64,000 nucleotides of DNA from Jiangella ureilytica (GCF_004348545.1 NZ_SMKL01000019.1:26087-90086); one strand, 5' to 3'; positions 1 to 9,740 are shown, numbered from the stretch's first letter. Translations and numbers: made by a program. The notes: generated from the sequence alone by a model not told the origin.

Positions 1-173
1 AGCGCGAGCTACACAACAGCGATTTGGATGACGAAGCGCTCCAAGGCTTCCGCGCTCTGTTGCGGAGGCACCGCGATGACCTGGTGCGGATTCAGTCCAG
101 TGCACGAGTGCTACACGGCAACGCGAAGGCGCGGCTGGCAGCGCTAGCGGAGATCGCGAACCGTGTGCCGTAG
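1..173 (+). CDS. 3' end of an unrecognised gene (partial)
   Basis: The frame beginning at base 3 is open from the window edge to a TAG stop and encodes about 56 residues. The peptide is helical and charged, starting RELHNSDLDDEAL and ending AEIANRVP. It has no cysteine motif, membrane segment or recognisable catalytic motif. It lies on the same strand as the small gene that follows 45 bases later and may share a transcript with it. I cannot name the family; the N-terminus is outside the window. Confidence 0.5.
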   Translation, partial: RELHNSDLDDEALQGFRALLRRHRDDLVRIQSSARVLHGNAKARLAALAEIANRVP

Positions 174-218
174 CCCCCAGAAGCTGCTCTGTGTAAGCTT
201 CGATGCGGAGGCCAAGAC

Positions 219-452
219 GTGATCAACTTTCTTCTGTCGTACGACCGTCGCACCGGTGACCTGGAGATTCAGGAGTTCCGGGGCGAACATGGCCGTGCGA
301 GCGCCTTGCGGGCTCGTCTGAAAGCAGAAGGCCGGGTCCCGGGCAGCGATCGAGAAGTTGTAGTCATTGCAGCCGACTCCGAGGAAGCCCTGCGGCGTAC
401 GCACGCGCGCTACTTCAAGTCTGTGACAGAGCTAGCGCTCGCTCAGAGTTAG
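219..452 (+). CDS. Small hypothetical protein (77 aa)
   Basis: A 77-residue product is read from a GTG start preceded by GGAGG at 8-base spacing, which is why this start was chosen. The sequence reads like a compact alpha/beta protein: MINFLLSYDRRTGDLEIQEF, then an Arg-rich helix, then a VVVIAADSEEAL strand-turn-helix. It carries no signal peptide or metal motif. The gene is tail-to-tail with the histidine kinase, with a 10-base gap between stops. Codon use is less extreme in GC than its neighbours. Function is unknown. Confidence 0.6.
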   Translation: MINFLLSYDRRTGDLEIQEFRGEHGRASALRARLKAEGRVPGSDREVVVIAADSEEALRRTHARYFKSVTELALAQS

Positions 453-462
453 CGCGGCCGCC

Positions 463-1680
463 TCATGGCGCCGCGGGGAACGTGAGGGTGACGGTGGCGC
501 CGTCGCCGGGCCGGCCGTCGATGACCATGGTGCCGTCGTGGGCGTGCACGATCTCGTCGACCAGCGCGAGCCCGAGGCCGAGCCGCGGGTGGTGGCCGTT
601 GCCGTTGGCGCCGGGACCGCGGTGGAAGCGCTGGGTAAGCTCGGCAGCCAGCTTCGGGTCGAGGCCGGCGCCGTCATCGATGACGGCGATCCGCACGGTG
701 CCGCCGGACGCGTCCGAGCGCGTCAGCCCCAGCGTGATGGTGCCGCCGCGCGCGACGTGGTCCATGGCGTTGTCGACCAGGGCGGCGACGGCGCGGCGCA
801 GCGCGCTGGGCACGCCGGTGACGACGTGCGAGTCGCCCGGCACGCTGTCGACGACGAGGTCGACGCCGGCCTCGTCGGCGGTGGCGGCGAAGGAGTCCTT
901 GACCTCGGTGGCGACGCGGGCGAGGTCGACGGGCTGCCGCGCCTCGGGCCGGTTCCGCATCTCCGCCGACAGCAGCATGTCGTTGACGATGTCGGTGAGC
1001 ACCCGCGCGTCGTCGACCAGCTGGTCGATCTCCTGCCGCTGGTCGTCGTCGGTACTGGGACGGCGTTGCAGCAGCTGGGCGCGGGTGTGCAGGATCGCCA
1101 GCGGGGTGCGCAGCTCGTGGCTGGCGTCGGCGACGAACCGGCGCTGCGAGACGAGCGCGTCGCCGAGCGGGCGGACGGCGCGCCGGGCCACCAGCCAGCC
1201 GAGCCCGGCCGCGGCCAGCGCGCCGACGACGCCGACCAGGATGGACAGCCGGGCCAGCCGCTCGGTCTCCTCCTGCTGCTCGGTGAAGTTCGTCACCGCG
1301 GCGACCCGCTCGCCGTCGACCACGTCGACGTGGGCGAGGAACGGGGTGTCGCACACCTCGAACCGCCGCGTCCCCGCGGCCAGCTCGTCGACGGCGGCGC
1401 TGACGTCTGCCTCGGAGCAGTCGGGCGGGACGCCGTCGATGATCGTGCCGCCCGACGCCGGCGCGGAGTCCGCGAGCTTCGACTGCAGCTTGTGGTCGGT
1501 GGCGGAGATCCGCTCCTGCCCGCTGATGGAGTAGACCAGCGCGATGATGACGGCGATGACCAGCGCGACGGCGACCCCCGTCTGCACCGCGACGACGAAC
1601 GACGCCCGCCGCAGCAGCCGCCGGTCGGCGGGTGCGGGAAGCGGTCGGCGGCGCTGGGAGCCGCCTCGGCGCCAGCTCAA
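463..1680 (-). CDS. Two-component sensor histidine kinase
   Basis: This is a 405-residue membrane kinase. A transmembrane helix lies near residues 28-51, followed by an extracytoplasmic sensor loop of about 90 residues and a second helix near 145-165. The dimerisation/phosphoacceptor region contains ASHELRTPL with His188. The ATPase domain shows an N box (ALVDNAMDH), a DDGAGLD G1 box and a GLGLALV G2 box. There is no separate HAMP domain of full length. The loop has two cysteines, Cys88 and Cys110, that could form a disulfide. It overlaps the preceding response-regulator gene by four bases (ATGA), so the two are translationally coupled. The stimulus cannot be read from the sequence. Confidence 0.93.
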   Translation of the reverse strand: MSWRRGGSQRRRPLPAPADRRLLRRASFVVAVQTGVAVALVIAVIIALVYSISGQERISATDHKLQSKLADSAPASGGTIIDGVPPDCSEADVSAAVDELAAGTRRFEVCDTPFLAHVDVVDGERVAAVTNFTEQQEETERLARLSILVGVVGALAAAGLGWLVARRAVRPLGDALVSQRRFVADASHELRTPLAILHTRAQLLQRRPSTDDDQRQEIDQLVDDARVLTDIVNDMLLSAEMRNRPEARQPVDLARVATEVKDSFAATADEAGVDLVVDSVPGDSHVVTGVPSALRRAVAALVDNAMDHVARGGTITLGLTRSDASGGTVRIAVIDDGAGLDPKLAAELTQRFHRGPGANGNGHHPRLGLGLALVDEIVHAHDGTMVIDGRPGDGATVTLTFPAAP

Positions 1681-2345
1681 GCGGACCCCATCCGGTAGCC
1701 GAGGCCGTGGACGGTGCGGATGACGTCACGGCCGAGTTTCCTGCGCAGATAGTAGACGTAGGTGTCGACGGCGCCGGGGCTGTCGGCGTCCTGGAACACC
1801 AGTCGCCGCAGCTCATCGCGAGTGAAGACCTGCGACGGGTGGGCGGCGAACAGCTGCAGCAGCTCGTTCTCGCGGCCGGACAGCTCGATCGGCACATCGC
1901 CGCCGACCACCCGCCGCGCAGTGACGTCGAGGTGCCGCTCGCCGAGATCGAGCCGGGTCGAGCTGTCGGTGTGCCGGCGCAACAGCGCGCGCAGCCGGGC
2001 CAGCAGCTCGTCGATCTCGAACGGCTTGACCACGTAGTCCTCGGCGCCGGCGTCCAGGCCCTCGACGCGGTCCTCGGTGGTGCCGCGGGCGGTCAGGATG
2101 AGGGTCGGCGTCGTGACGCCCTTGGCGCGCAGCCGGCGCACGAGGTCGACGCCCTCGATGGCCGGCAGCCCGCGGTCGATGACCATGACGGCGTACTGGT
2201 GCGTGAGCGCGCGGTGCAGCCCCGAGTGGCCGTCGCGGGCGACGTCGACGGTGTAGCCCTCGCCGCTGAACAGCCGGTCCAGGAGCGCCGCCAGCTTGGC
2301 GTCGTCCTCGACCAGCAGCAGCGTGCGATGCTCCGCGCCCGTCAT
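1677..2345 (-). CDS. OmpR-family response regulator
   Basis: The 222-residue protein has an N-terminal receiver domain with the acidic pair EDD at 13-15, phosphoacceptor Asp57 (VMVIDRGLPAIEG) and the conserved Lys in VVKPF. A C-terminal winged-helix DNA-binding domain follows (SGRENELLQLF, then GLGYRMGSA at the end). It is the first gene of a two-gene operon and its stop overlaps the kinase start, so the kinase is its obvious partner. The pair is divergent from the GNAT gene across about 150 bases. Targets are unknown. Confidence 0.94.
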   Translation of the reverse strand: MTGAEHRTLLLVEDDAKLAALLDRLFSGEGYTVDVARDGHSGLHRALTHQYAVMVIDRGLPAIEGVDLVRRLRAKGVTTPTLILTARGTTEDRVEGLDAGAEDYVVKPFEIDELLARLRALLRRHTDSSTRLDLGERHLDVTARRVVGGDVPIELSGRENELLQLFAAHPSQVFTRDELRRLVFQDADSPGAVDTYVYYLRRKLGRDVIRTVHGLGYRMGSA

Positions 2346-2492
2346 GACCTCGATGTTCGCACGTCCGCTCTGAGGTTCCTCTGAGATTCGCGCCGAACCA
2401 TGAGATCACGAGCCGGCGACAACGCAACCGCTCCGAGGCTCGTCTATCAGGGCAGAGGGGGCCGGGTGGTTCGGGTCGCAGAGAGGCTGAGG

Positions 2493-3176
2493 ATGAGCAC
2501 AGAAGGCGCGATCGAGGTCCGGCCCGCCAGCGAGGACGACCTGCGTCGTACCGCGGCGCTGCACGTCGCCGAGCTTCCGCACGGCCTGTTCCCGCGGCTC
2601 GGCGAGGGCTTCGTCCGGCGGTGGCAGCGTGCGCACATCGAGTCGGCGTACGGCGTCCTGCTGGTCGCCGCGCGCGGCGGCGAGGTGCTCGGGTTCCTGC
2701 TCGGCACCACCGACCGGCCGGCCAACGTGGCGTGGATACTCGGCCACCACCGCCGCGAGCTCATGACGGCCGGGCTGCGGGCGCTGCTGTCCCGGCCCGC
2801 GCTGGCCCTCGGGTTCGTCCGGACGCGCGGGCCGCGGTACGCGCGGCGGTTGTTCGGACGGGGCGCGTCGGCCCGCGTGGCCGGCCGCGGTGACGTTCCG
2901 GAGGCCGGCTTCGGCTCCATCGCGGTGCTCGAGGCGATCGTCGTGGCGCCCGCCGCCCGCGGCGAGTCGGTGGGCACGGCATTGTCCGAGGAGTTCCTCT
3001 CGATCGTCGCGGCGGCCGGCGGCGACCGCGTCGAGCTGGTCACGAAGGCGGGTGCCCGCGGTGCGGCCGGGTTCTACGAACGGGCCGGCTGGCGCCGCGT
3101 CGGCAGCCACGTCGACCGCGACGGCGACGAGGTCCACACGTACCGGATCGACCCACGGTTCGTGCGAGCTCGATGA
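2493..3176 (+). CDS. GNAT-family N-acetyltransferase
   Basis: The 227-residue protein starts MSTEGAIEVRPASEDDL, typical of GNAT N-termini. The acetyl-CoA-binding motif A is visible near residues 150-165 as IVVAPAARGESVGTAL (RGxSVG is the R/Q-x-x-G-x-G/A loop). A C-terminal segment FYERAGWRRVG is also characteristic. An in-frame upstream extension to base 2400 exists, but the ATG chosen gives a family-like N-terminus. Its stop overlaps the next gene by four bases, so it is probably co-transcribed with the peptidase-like lipoprotein. The acyl acceptor is unknown. Confidence 0.85.
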   Translation: MSTEGAIEVRPASEDDLRRTAALHVAELPHGLFPRLGEGFVRRWQRAHIESAYGVLLVAARGGEVLGFLLGTTDRPANVAWILGHHRRELMTAGLRALLSRPALALGFVRTRGPRYARRLFGRGASARVAGRGDVPEAGFGSIAVLEAIVVAPAARGESVGTALSEEFLSIVAAAGGDRVELVTKAGARGAAGFYERAGWRRVGSHVDRDGDEVHTYRIDPRFVRAR

Positions 3177-4186
3177 CCGGTCGCGACGTCGGCCGCCGCG
3201 GCTTCCTCCTGGGGGCGACGGCGGCAGCGGTGGCCGCGCTGGCGGGATGCGGAGCCGGCGAGCCGACGCAGCCGCGCACCGGCCGGGCGCTACTGCGGCC
3301 GGCCCAGAAGCAGCCGGCGGGTCCGGCGCCGGAGCCCCCGTTACCGGTGCCGGACCTTCCGGTGGTGTCACCGTGGGTCGCGGGCGAGAACGAGATCTCG
3401 CCGGAGATCAAGCTGGCGGCGGCCCGGGTGCTGGAGGCGCTGGGGACGGTGCCCGACGGTGTCGCCGCCGGGCCCGCGGGGGACCGGCTGGCGGCCGCCG
3501 GGGCAGACCCCGCGCTCGCCGCGGCGGCGGGTCCGCTGCTCCCGCCCGCAGCGCCCGCCGTCACGCAGATCGTCTATCCGCAGTACGGCGGGCTCGAGCG
3601 CGACACCGCGAGCGTCATGGCGGTGCTGCGCCAGACCTGGGTCGACGGCGACGAGCTGCGCGACCGGCTGGTGACGGCGGACGTGCGGCTGCGGCGGGCC
3701 GGCGGCATCTGGACGGTGAGCGAGCTGCACCCCGTCGCGCCGCAACCCGACGCCGCCGCCGCCCTGCGCGGACCGGCCGCCGAGCTCGCCGCGTCACCCC
3801 GGGTGCTGCTGCCGAACGCGGCCGCCGCGGATCTCGCGGCTGGGATCGTCGACGCGAGGGTGGTCGCGGCGCTGCTGGCGCTGGTTCGGACCTACGAGCT
3901 GGCGGTGACGGTGTTCCGCGGCGGCCACCCGGAGAACGTGTTCGGCACCGATCGCACCAGCAACCACACCCGCGGCCGCGCCGTCGACATCTGGGCGGTC
4001 GACGGCCGGCCGGTGGTGTCGATGGGCAAGGACGAGCCGTTCCTGCTCGACTTCCTCGCCGCGGTGCGCTCGACCGGCAGCGACGAGGTCGGTGGCCCCG
4101 TGGATCCCGACGGCCCCGGCGGCACGCACTTCGCCGACGCCCTGCACCGCGACCACGTCCACCTCGGCTTCGAACGCGCCGCCTGA
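3173..4186 (+). CDS. Tat/lipoprotein-signal M15-like (VanY-type) peptidase
   Basis: The 337-residue protein begins with a twin-arginine-like signal (GRRGFLLGATAAAVAALAGC) whose lipobox places a lipidated cysteine at residue 26. A Pro-rich linker follows. Near residues 263-272 the motif SNHTRGRAVD matches the SxHxxGxAxD zinc site of M15/VanY peptidases, and DHVHLGF near the C-terminus supplies the last ligand. A role in cell-wall peptide trimming outside the membrane is inferred; the middle region is not recognisable and activity is unproven. It overlaps the GNAT gene by ATGA and is followed by a strong stem-loop. Confidence 0.75.
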   Translation: MTGRDVGRRGFLLGATAAAVAALAGCGAGEPTQPRTGRALLRPAQKQPAGPAPEPPLPVPDLPVVSPWVAGENEISPEIKLAAARVLEALGTVPDGVAAGPAGDRLAAAGADPALAAAAGPLLPPAAPAVTQIVYPQYGGLERDTASVMAVLRQTWVDGDELRDRLVTADVRLRRAGGIWTVSELHPVAPQPDAAAALRGPAAELAASPRVLLPNAAAADLAAGIVDARVVAALLALVRTYELAVTVFRGGHPENVFGTDRTSNHTRGRAVDIWAVDGRPVVSMGKDEPFLLDFLAAVRSTGSDEVGGPVDPDGPGGTHFADALHRDHVHLGFERAA

Positions 4187-4246
4187 GCAGTCATGGGGAC
4201 CGTGGGCTTCCGCCCGCCATGGCGGGGCAACTCGTCCGGCGTCGCG

Positions 4247-4292
4247 TCGAGGGCGAGTGACCACTGCTGGAGCAGCGGTCACTCGCCCTCGA
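4247..4292. terminator. Bidirectional hairpin between convergent genes
   Basis: Two 22-base arms (4247-4268 and 4271-4292) are inverted complements at 21 of 22 positions with almost no loop. The stem sits between the convergent stops of the M15-like peptidase and the alpha/beta hydrolase. It lacks a T-run, which is usual for terminators in high-GC actinobacteria. It could equally be a dispersed palindromic repeat. Confidence 0.65.
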
Positions 4293-4310
4293 GACGCAGC
4301 GGTCAGTGCC

Positions 4311-5174
<864 letters not shown>

Positions 5175-5285
5175 CTAACCGGTTCATCAGTTTGTGGCGG
5201 TTATAAGCCAGATCGAAGCACGGCTATTCCAACCTGTCAATGGATGTGATGGGGTTAGAATGGGAGCGGACCGGAAGGATCAGTC

Positions 5286-5777
5286 ATGACGACGCTGCTG
5301 CTCGACCTCGTGAACTCGCGCATCGTGTACCCCGACGGGCCGCGCGACGAGCTCGCCGGCGACGCCGCCGCACGCGCCTGGCTGCGTGAGCGCGGGGCCC
5401 AGGGCACGCCCGAAGAGATCGCCGACGCCCGCGCCGTCCGGCCGTTGCTGGCCGCCGTCATCCGCGGCGAGCGGTCGCTCGACACGCTGGAGCCGTGGGT
5501 GGGCGTCATGCGCCGGCGGGCCCGGCTCACCCGCGACGGCCTCATCTGGGACGACGACGTGCCCGCCGGCCGCCGCGTCGGAGCGCGCGCCGTCGAGGAA
5601 TGGGCCGCGCTGCAAGGACCCGAAGGCTCCCGCATCCGGCCCTGCGCCGCCCACGACTGCCAGCACTTCCTGGTCGACAACAGCCGGGGCAACGCGCGCA
5701 AATGGCATTCGATGGAGATCTGCGGCAACCGAGCCAAGGCCCGTCGTCACTATGCGCGGTCGAAGTCGGAGGGCTAG
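5286..5777 (+). CDS. ABATE/CGNR zinc-finger DNA-binding protein
   Basis: The 163-residue protein has an N-terminal ABATE-type region (LLLDLVNSRI) and a C-terminal CGNR zinc finger ending with CGNRAKARRHY. Ligand candidates are Cys120, Cys125 and Cys146. The position that is usually Cys in the W-C-S-M part of the family motif is His here (KWHSMEICGNR), so the site would be Cys3His. The ATG is preceded by GGAAGGA. It is probably a transcriptional regulator of the divergent hydrolase, sharing about 140 bases of intergenic DNA, but this is inferred from position. Confidence 0.85.
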   Translation: MTTLLLDLVNSRIVYPDGPRDELAGDAAARAWLRERGAQGTPEEIADARAVRPLLAAVIRGERSLDTLEPWVGVMRRRARLTRDGLIWDDDVPAGRRVGARAVEEWAALQGPEGSRIRPCAAHDCQHFLVDNSRGNARKWHSMEICGNRAKARRHYARSKSEG

Positions 5778-5988
5778 GGGCGGTCGCTCGCCGCTACGCG
5801 CCTGGGCGGGGGTTCCGGGCGGAGAGTCGGAGGTTGCGCCGGCTCCGCTTCGCGGCGGTGAAGCATGCCGCGTGCGCTCTTGACGCCGGCTCCACATCCT
5901 CCGACCCTCCACCCTCGATTCCGTGGCGGCTCGGCTTCGCTTTGCCGGCCTCGCCTCTCGGCGGTCGCGCTGGGTGTCTGGCGGTTGG

Positions 5989-6393
5989 TCAGTTGCCGAG
6001 TTCGGTGAAGAGGGTGAGCTGCAGGCCGCCGGGGGCGTCGAGGCGGGCGTTGAGGGAGTCCCACGGGGTCCGGGTCGGCTCGGCCAGGATCTCGGCGCCG
6101 CCGCCGGCCAGCCGCCGGGTCGTCTCGGCCGCGTCGTCGACCTCCATGGCGACGCGGATGTGGCCGGCCACCCGCCGGCCGACCTCGACGCGGTCGATGA
6201 ACTCGGCCTGGTCCTGGTCGACGATCTCGATGGTCGCCCGGCCGGCGCCGAGCAGCATCACCCGGCCCTCGTCGGACGAGAAGTCGGCCAGCTCCGGCAG
6301 GTCCAGCACGTCGCGGTAGAACCGGACGGCCTCGTCGTAGTCGGGGACGGTCACGACGAGCCGCAGCTCGCGCACGGGAGTGATGTCGGTCAT
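5989..6393 (-). CDS. VOC-family (glyoxalase/bleomycin-resistance-like) protein
   Basis: The 134-residue protein starts MTDITPVRELRLVVTVPDYD, with the paired beta-alpha-beta-beta-beta modules of the VOC fold: DEAVRFYRDVLDLPEL early and DDAAETTRRLAGGGAEIL later. Possible metal ligands are acidic residues (ATIEIVD, MEVDD). An in-frame extension to 6465 was rejected because it enters the upstream region of gntK and looks non-coding. The substrate is unknown. About 210 bases lie between this gene's stop and the upstream CGNR gene, with no recognisable feature in them. Confidence 0.82.
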   Translation of the reverse strand: MTDITPVRELRLVVTVPDYDEAVRFYRDVLDLPELADFSSDEGRVMLLGAGRATIEIVDQDQAEFIDRVEVGRRVAGHIRVAMEVDDAAETTRRLAGGGAEILAEPTRTPWDSLNARLDAPGGLQLTLFTELGN

Positions 6394-6437
6394 GGCCTCA
6401 GTCTGGACGCCGCCGCCCCGCCGGACCAGGTCGTGTG

Positions 6438-6992
6438 ATGCTGGACCGCGTGACCATCCCGCCACACCTAGTCGTCATGGGCGTGTCCGGCTCCGGCAAG
6501 ACGACGGTCGCGACGCGGCTCGCCCAGCTGCTGGACCGGCCGTTCGCCGAGGCCGACGACATGCACCCGCCGGCCAACGTCGCCAAGATGGCGGCCGGCA
6601 CGCCGCTGACCGACGCCGACCGCGAGCCCTGGCTGCGCACCGTCCGCGACTGGCTCTCCTCGCAGGCCGAGCAGGGCCGCAGCGCCGTCGTCACCTGTTC
6701 TGCGCTGCGCCGGGCCTACCGCGACGTGCTGCGCGCGGCGGCCGGGGGCGTGCGGTTCGTGCACCTCGACGGCGACCCTGAGCTCATCGCCACCCGAATG
6801 AAGCAGCGCAAGGGCCACTTCATGCCCGCCAGCCTGCTGCGCTCGCAGCTGGACACCCTCGAGCCGCTCCAGCCCGGCGAGGACGGCGTGCGGGTGCCGA
6901 TCGAGGGCACGCCCGGCGACATCGTCGCCGACGCGCTGCGCCGCCTCGGATTGGAAGGCGATCACGGAGCGACACCATACGGTCACGCGTAG
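6438..6992 (+). CDS. gntK: Gluconokinase
   Basis: The enzyme phosphorylates D-gluconate to 6-phosphogluconate with ATP in the cytoplasm. The P-loop GVSGSGKTTVA lies near residue 15, followed by the family signature EADDMHPPANVAKM, the GTPLTDADREPWL segment and CSALRRAYRD. RKGHFMPASLLRSQ late in the protein is also diagnostic of the GntK family. Length (about 184 aa) is typical. A GTG immediately before the ATG is an alternative start. No gluconate permease or repressor is adjacent. Confidence 0.93.
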   Translation: MLDRVTIPPHLVVMGVSGSGKTTVATRLAQLLDRPFAEADDMHPPANVAKMAAGTPLTDADREPWLRTVRDWLSSQAEQGRSAVVTCSALRRAYRDVLRAAAGGVRFVHLDGDPELIATRMKQRKGHFMPASLLRSQLDTLEPLQPGEDGVRVPIEGTPGDIVADALRRLGLEGDHGATPYGHA

Positions 6993-7232
6993 TGATGTGA
7001 TCGGGACCTCGGTTTCAGGAGTGGTACGCACCGGGTATACCCGCTCGGCGGGCAGGGCGCGGCGATGGTGGTCTCCGCTCGCGGGGGTGGCGGAGAAAGG
7101 TCGCTGCGCCGTGCCCGTCCCCGGGCGGGCCGCAGCGGCGCCGGGGCGCGGGTGGAACTCTCCCGCCGTCCCAGCCGTCTTCCCCTTGGCACGAGCGGCC
7201 ACCCGGGCGCGCCACCTACCATCGAAGACGTC

Positions 7233-9740
7233 ATGAGCACCGAACCTGAACCGGACCACGAGACGCGCCCTGAGAAGGGCGCGCGCTATCGCGCCGGCCG
7301 CCGCAAGCGGACCGGCTGGCGGCGCGTATTCAACTGGAAGGTCTTCGGCTTCACGGCGCTCGGCATGCTCCTGCTGGGTGCGGGGGCCGTCGGCGTCGCG
7401 TTCGCCATGATCGACGTGCCGGAGCCGAACGACTTCTCGACCTCCGAGACGAGCATCGTCTACTGGGACGACGGCGAGACCGAGCTCGGCCGGTTCAGCG
7501 CAGAGAACCGCGAGATCGTCGGCATCGAGGAGATCCCGCAGACCCTCCAGCAGGCCGTCGTGGCCGCCGAGGACCGCAGCTTCTACGAGAACTCCGGCTT
7601 CTCGGCCACCGGCATGATCCGGGCCGGCTGGGACGCCCTGCGCGGCTCGTCCAGCGGCGGCGGCGGGTCGACCATCACCCAGCAGTACGTCAAGAACTAC
7701 TACCTGACGCAGGACCGCTCCTACACCCGCAAGCTGCGCGAGCTCGTCATCTCGGTGAAGATCGACCAGGACGTCGACAAGGACCAGATCCTGGCCGACT
7801 ACCTCAACACCATCTGGTTCGGCCGCGGCACCTACGGGGTGCAGACGGCGTCGCGCTCGTACTTCGGCGCCGACGTCGCCGACCTCGACCTCGCGCAAAG
7901 CGCCGCGCTGGCCGCGATCCTGCGTTCGCCCACGCGCTACGACCCCACCCTGGGTCCCGAGAACGCCGAGCGGTTCGCCCAGCGCTTCCAGTACGTGCTC
8001 GACGGCATGGTGGCCACGGGCGCCATCGACGAGGCCACCGCCGCCGACACCGTCGCGCCCGAGGTGCTGCCCGAGCAGCAGGTCAACCGGTACGGCGGGC
8101 CCAACGGCTACCTGCTCATGATGGTCCGCGACGAGCTGCTCGCCATGGGCTACGACGAGCAGGAGATCGAGACCGGCGGGCTGCGCGTCACCTCCACGTT
8201 CAGCGCGGTGGCGCAGACGGCCGCGCTGCGGGCCATCGAGGAGGAGCGCCCCACCGAGGACGCCGACGGCGTGCGCATCGGCCTCGCGGCGGTGCGGCCG
8301 GGCGACGGCGCCGTGGTGGCGGTCTACGGCGGGCCCGACGCCGTCGCGCAGAGCTACAACGACGCCGTCGACGCCATCCCGCAGGCCGGGTCGACGGTGA
8401 AGCCGTTCGTGCTGGCAGCGGGACTGGAGAACGGGTACTCGCTGCGCAGCCGGTTCTGGGGCAACTCGCCGTTCGACCCGCCGGAGCTCGGCCCGCCCGT
8501 CAACAACCAGGGCAACCGCGACTACGGCCGCAACGTCACCCTCGAGCGCGCGATGGAGAACTCCATCAACACCGCGTTCGTCGACCTCGCCATGGAGTTG
8601 GGGCCCGAGACGGTCGTCGACTCGCTGGTGCGGGCCGGCTTCCCCGACGACGAGCAGCTGCAGGCCAACCTCAACCCCCGCGTCGCCATCGGCATCGGCG
8701 GTGTCTCGGCGCTGAACATGGCCAACTCCTACGCCACGCTCGCGTCCCAAGGCCTGCATGCCGGCACCTACACCGTCCGGCAGATCGTCGACCGCGACGG
8801 CGCCGTGGCGTTCGAGCACGAGGCCGCGCCCGAGCGGGTCTTCGAGGAGGACGTCACCCGCGACGTCACGTACTCGCTCACCGAGACCGTCGACGGCGGC
8901 ACCGCCGAGGTCGCACGAGACCTCGACCGCCCCGTCGCCGCGAAGACCGGAACGCACGACGACCTCACGGCCTGGTTCAGCGGGTACACCCCGCAGCTGG
9001 CCGCGTCCGTCGTCTACTTCCGCGGCGACGGCACCGAGTCGCTCGACGGCGTCGGCGGCATGGAGAGCTTCAGCGGCGGCGCCTACCCGGGCCGCACGTG
9101 GACGGCGTTCATGGAGGCCGCGCTCGAGGGGCAGCCCGAGGAGGAGTTCCCCGAGCCGGCGAACATCCGCGGCGAGAACGGCAACGACGGCGGCGGCGAC
9201 GAGCGCCCCGAGCGGCCGAACCGGCCCGATGATGACGACGACGACGAGAACGACGGCGGCGAGCGCGGCGAGGAGAACGGCGGCGGGAACGGCGACGAGA
9301 ACGGCGAGGAGAACGGCGCCGAGCAGCCCGGCGGCGACGAGTCCGGCGCCACGGAGTCCGGCACCGAGACCGGTGGCGACGAGTCAGGCGGGGCCGAGCC
9401 TGGCACCGAGTGGGGCGGCGACGAGTCCGGCGCCACGGAGTCCGGCACCGAGACCGGCGGCGACGAGTCCGGCGCGACCGAGTCCGGCACTGACTCCGGA
9501 ACCGACACCGGCGACACCGGCGACACGTCGGGCGACACGGGCACCGACGCCGGGACCGACACCGGAGCCGAGGGCGGCGCCGAGTCCGGCACCGACGCGG
9601 GCGACGAGAGCGGCACGACCGCTCCGGACAGCCGGGCGAGTCAGGCGGCGGTGCTGCTGCTCGGCGCCGGTGCGCTCACGGTGGGCGGGCTCAGCCGGCG
9701 CGGCGGGCCGCGCGCGTGGCTCAGCGGCCGGAGGCGATGA
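7233..9740 (+). CDS. Class A penicillin-binding protein (GT51 plus transpeptidase) with acidic repeat tail
   Basis: This bifunctional peptidoglycan synthase of 835 residues has a cytoplasmic basic N-terminus, one membrane helix at about 37-60, and a GT51 glycosyltransferase domain with catalytic Glu113 (AAEDRSFYENSGF) and the STITQQ motif. The transpeptidase domain has Ser387 in STVK, SIN at 444 and KTG at 571. After residue 640 there is an acidic tail rich in Gly, Asp, Glu, Ser and Thr, including four 14-residue repeats. The tail ends with a hydrophobic stretch (AAVLLLGAGALTVGG) and an Arg-rich end. That end resembles a wall-sorting tail but no LPxTG is visible. The last 20 bases overlap the convergent reductase gene. 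Confidence 0.95.
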   Translation: MSTEPEPDHETRPEKGARYRAGRRKRTGWRRVFNWKVFGFTALGMLLLGAGAVGVAFAMIDVPEPNDFSTSETSIVYWDDGETELGRFSAENREIVGIEEIPQTLQQAVVAAEDRSFYENSGFSATGMIRAGWDALRGSSSGGGGSTITQQYVKNYYLTQDRSYTRKLRELVISVKIDQDVDKDQILADYLNTIWFGRGTYGVQTASRSYFGADVADLDLAQSAALAAILRSPTRYDPTLGPENAERFAQRFQYVLDGMVATGAIDEATAADTVAPEVLPEQQVNRYGGPNGYLLMMVRDELLAMGYDEQEIETGGLRVTSTFSAVAQTAALRAIEEERPTEDADGVRIGLAAVRPGDGAVVAVYGGPDAVAQSYNDAVDAIPQAGSTVKPFVLAAGLENGYSLRSRFWGNSPFDPPELGPPVNNQGNRDYGRNVTLERAMENSINTAFVDLAMELGPETVVDSLVRAGFPDDEQLQANLNPRVAIGIGGVSALNMANSYATLASQGLHAGTYTVRQIVDRDGAVAFEHEAAPERVFEEDVTRDVTYSLTETVDGGTAEVARDLDRPVAAKTGTHDDLTAWFSGYTPQLAASVVYFRGDGTESLDGVGGMESFSGGAYPGRTWTAFMEAALEGQPEEEFPEPANIRGENGNDGGGDERPERPNRPDDDDDDENDGGERGEENGGGNGDENGEENGAEQPGGDESGATESGTETGGDESGGAEPGTEWGGDESGATESGTETGGDESGATESGTDSGTDTGDTGDTSGDTGTDAGTDTGAEGGAESGTDAGDESGTTAPDSRASQAAVLLLGAGALTVGGLSRRGGPRAWLSGRRR
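9331..9498 (+). repeat. Four 42-bp coding repeats in the PBP tail
   Basis: Four successive 14-residue units follow the pattern GGDESGATESGTET. Units one and three are identical in protein sequence, unit two is diverged (GGDESGGAEPGTEW) and unit four ends TDS. At the DNA level the clearest repeat is an 84-base period (9331 and 9415). The array is in frame and extends an acidic, presumably disordered, extracytoplasmic tail. Such arrays commonly vary in copy number by slippage. Confidence 0.85.

Noticed and set aside
6468..8957. An 829-codon open frame opposite gntK and the PBP
   Set aside because: It runs across two real genes of the other strand and has no recognisable motif.
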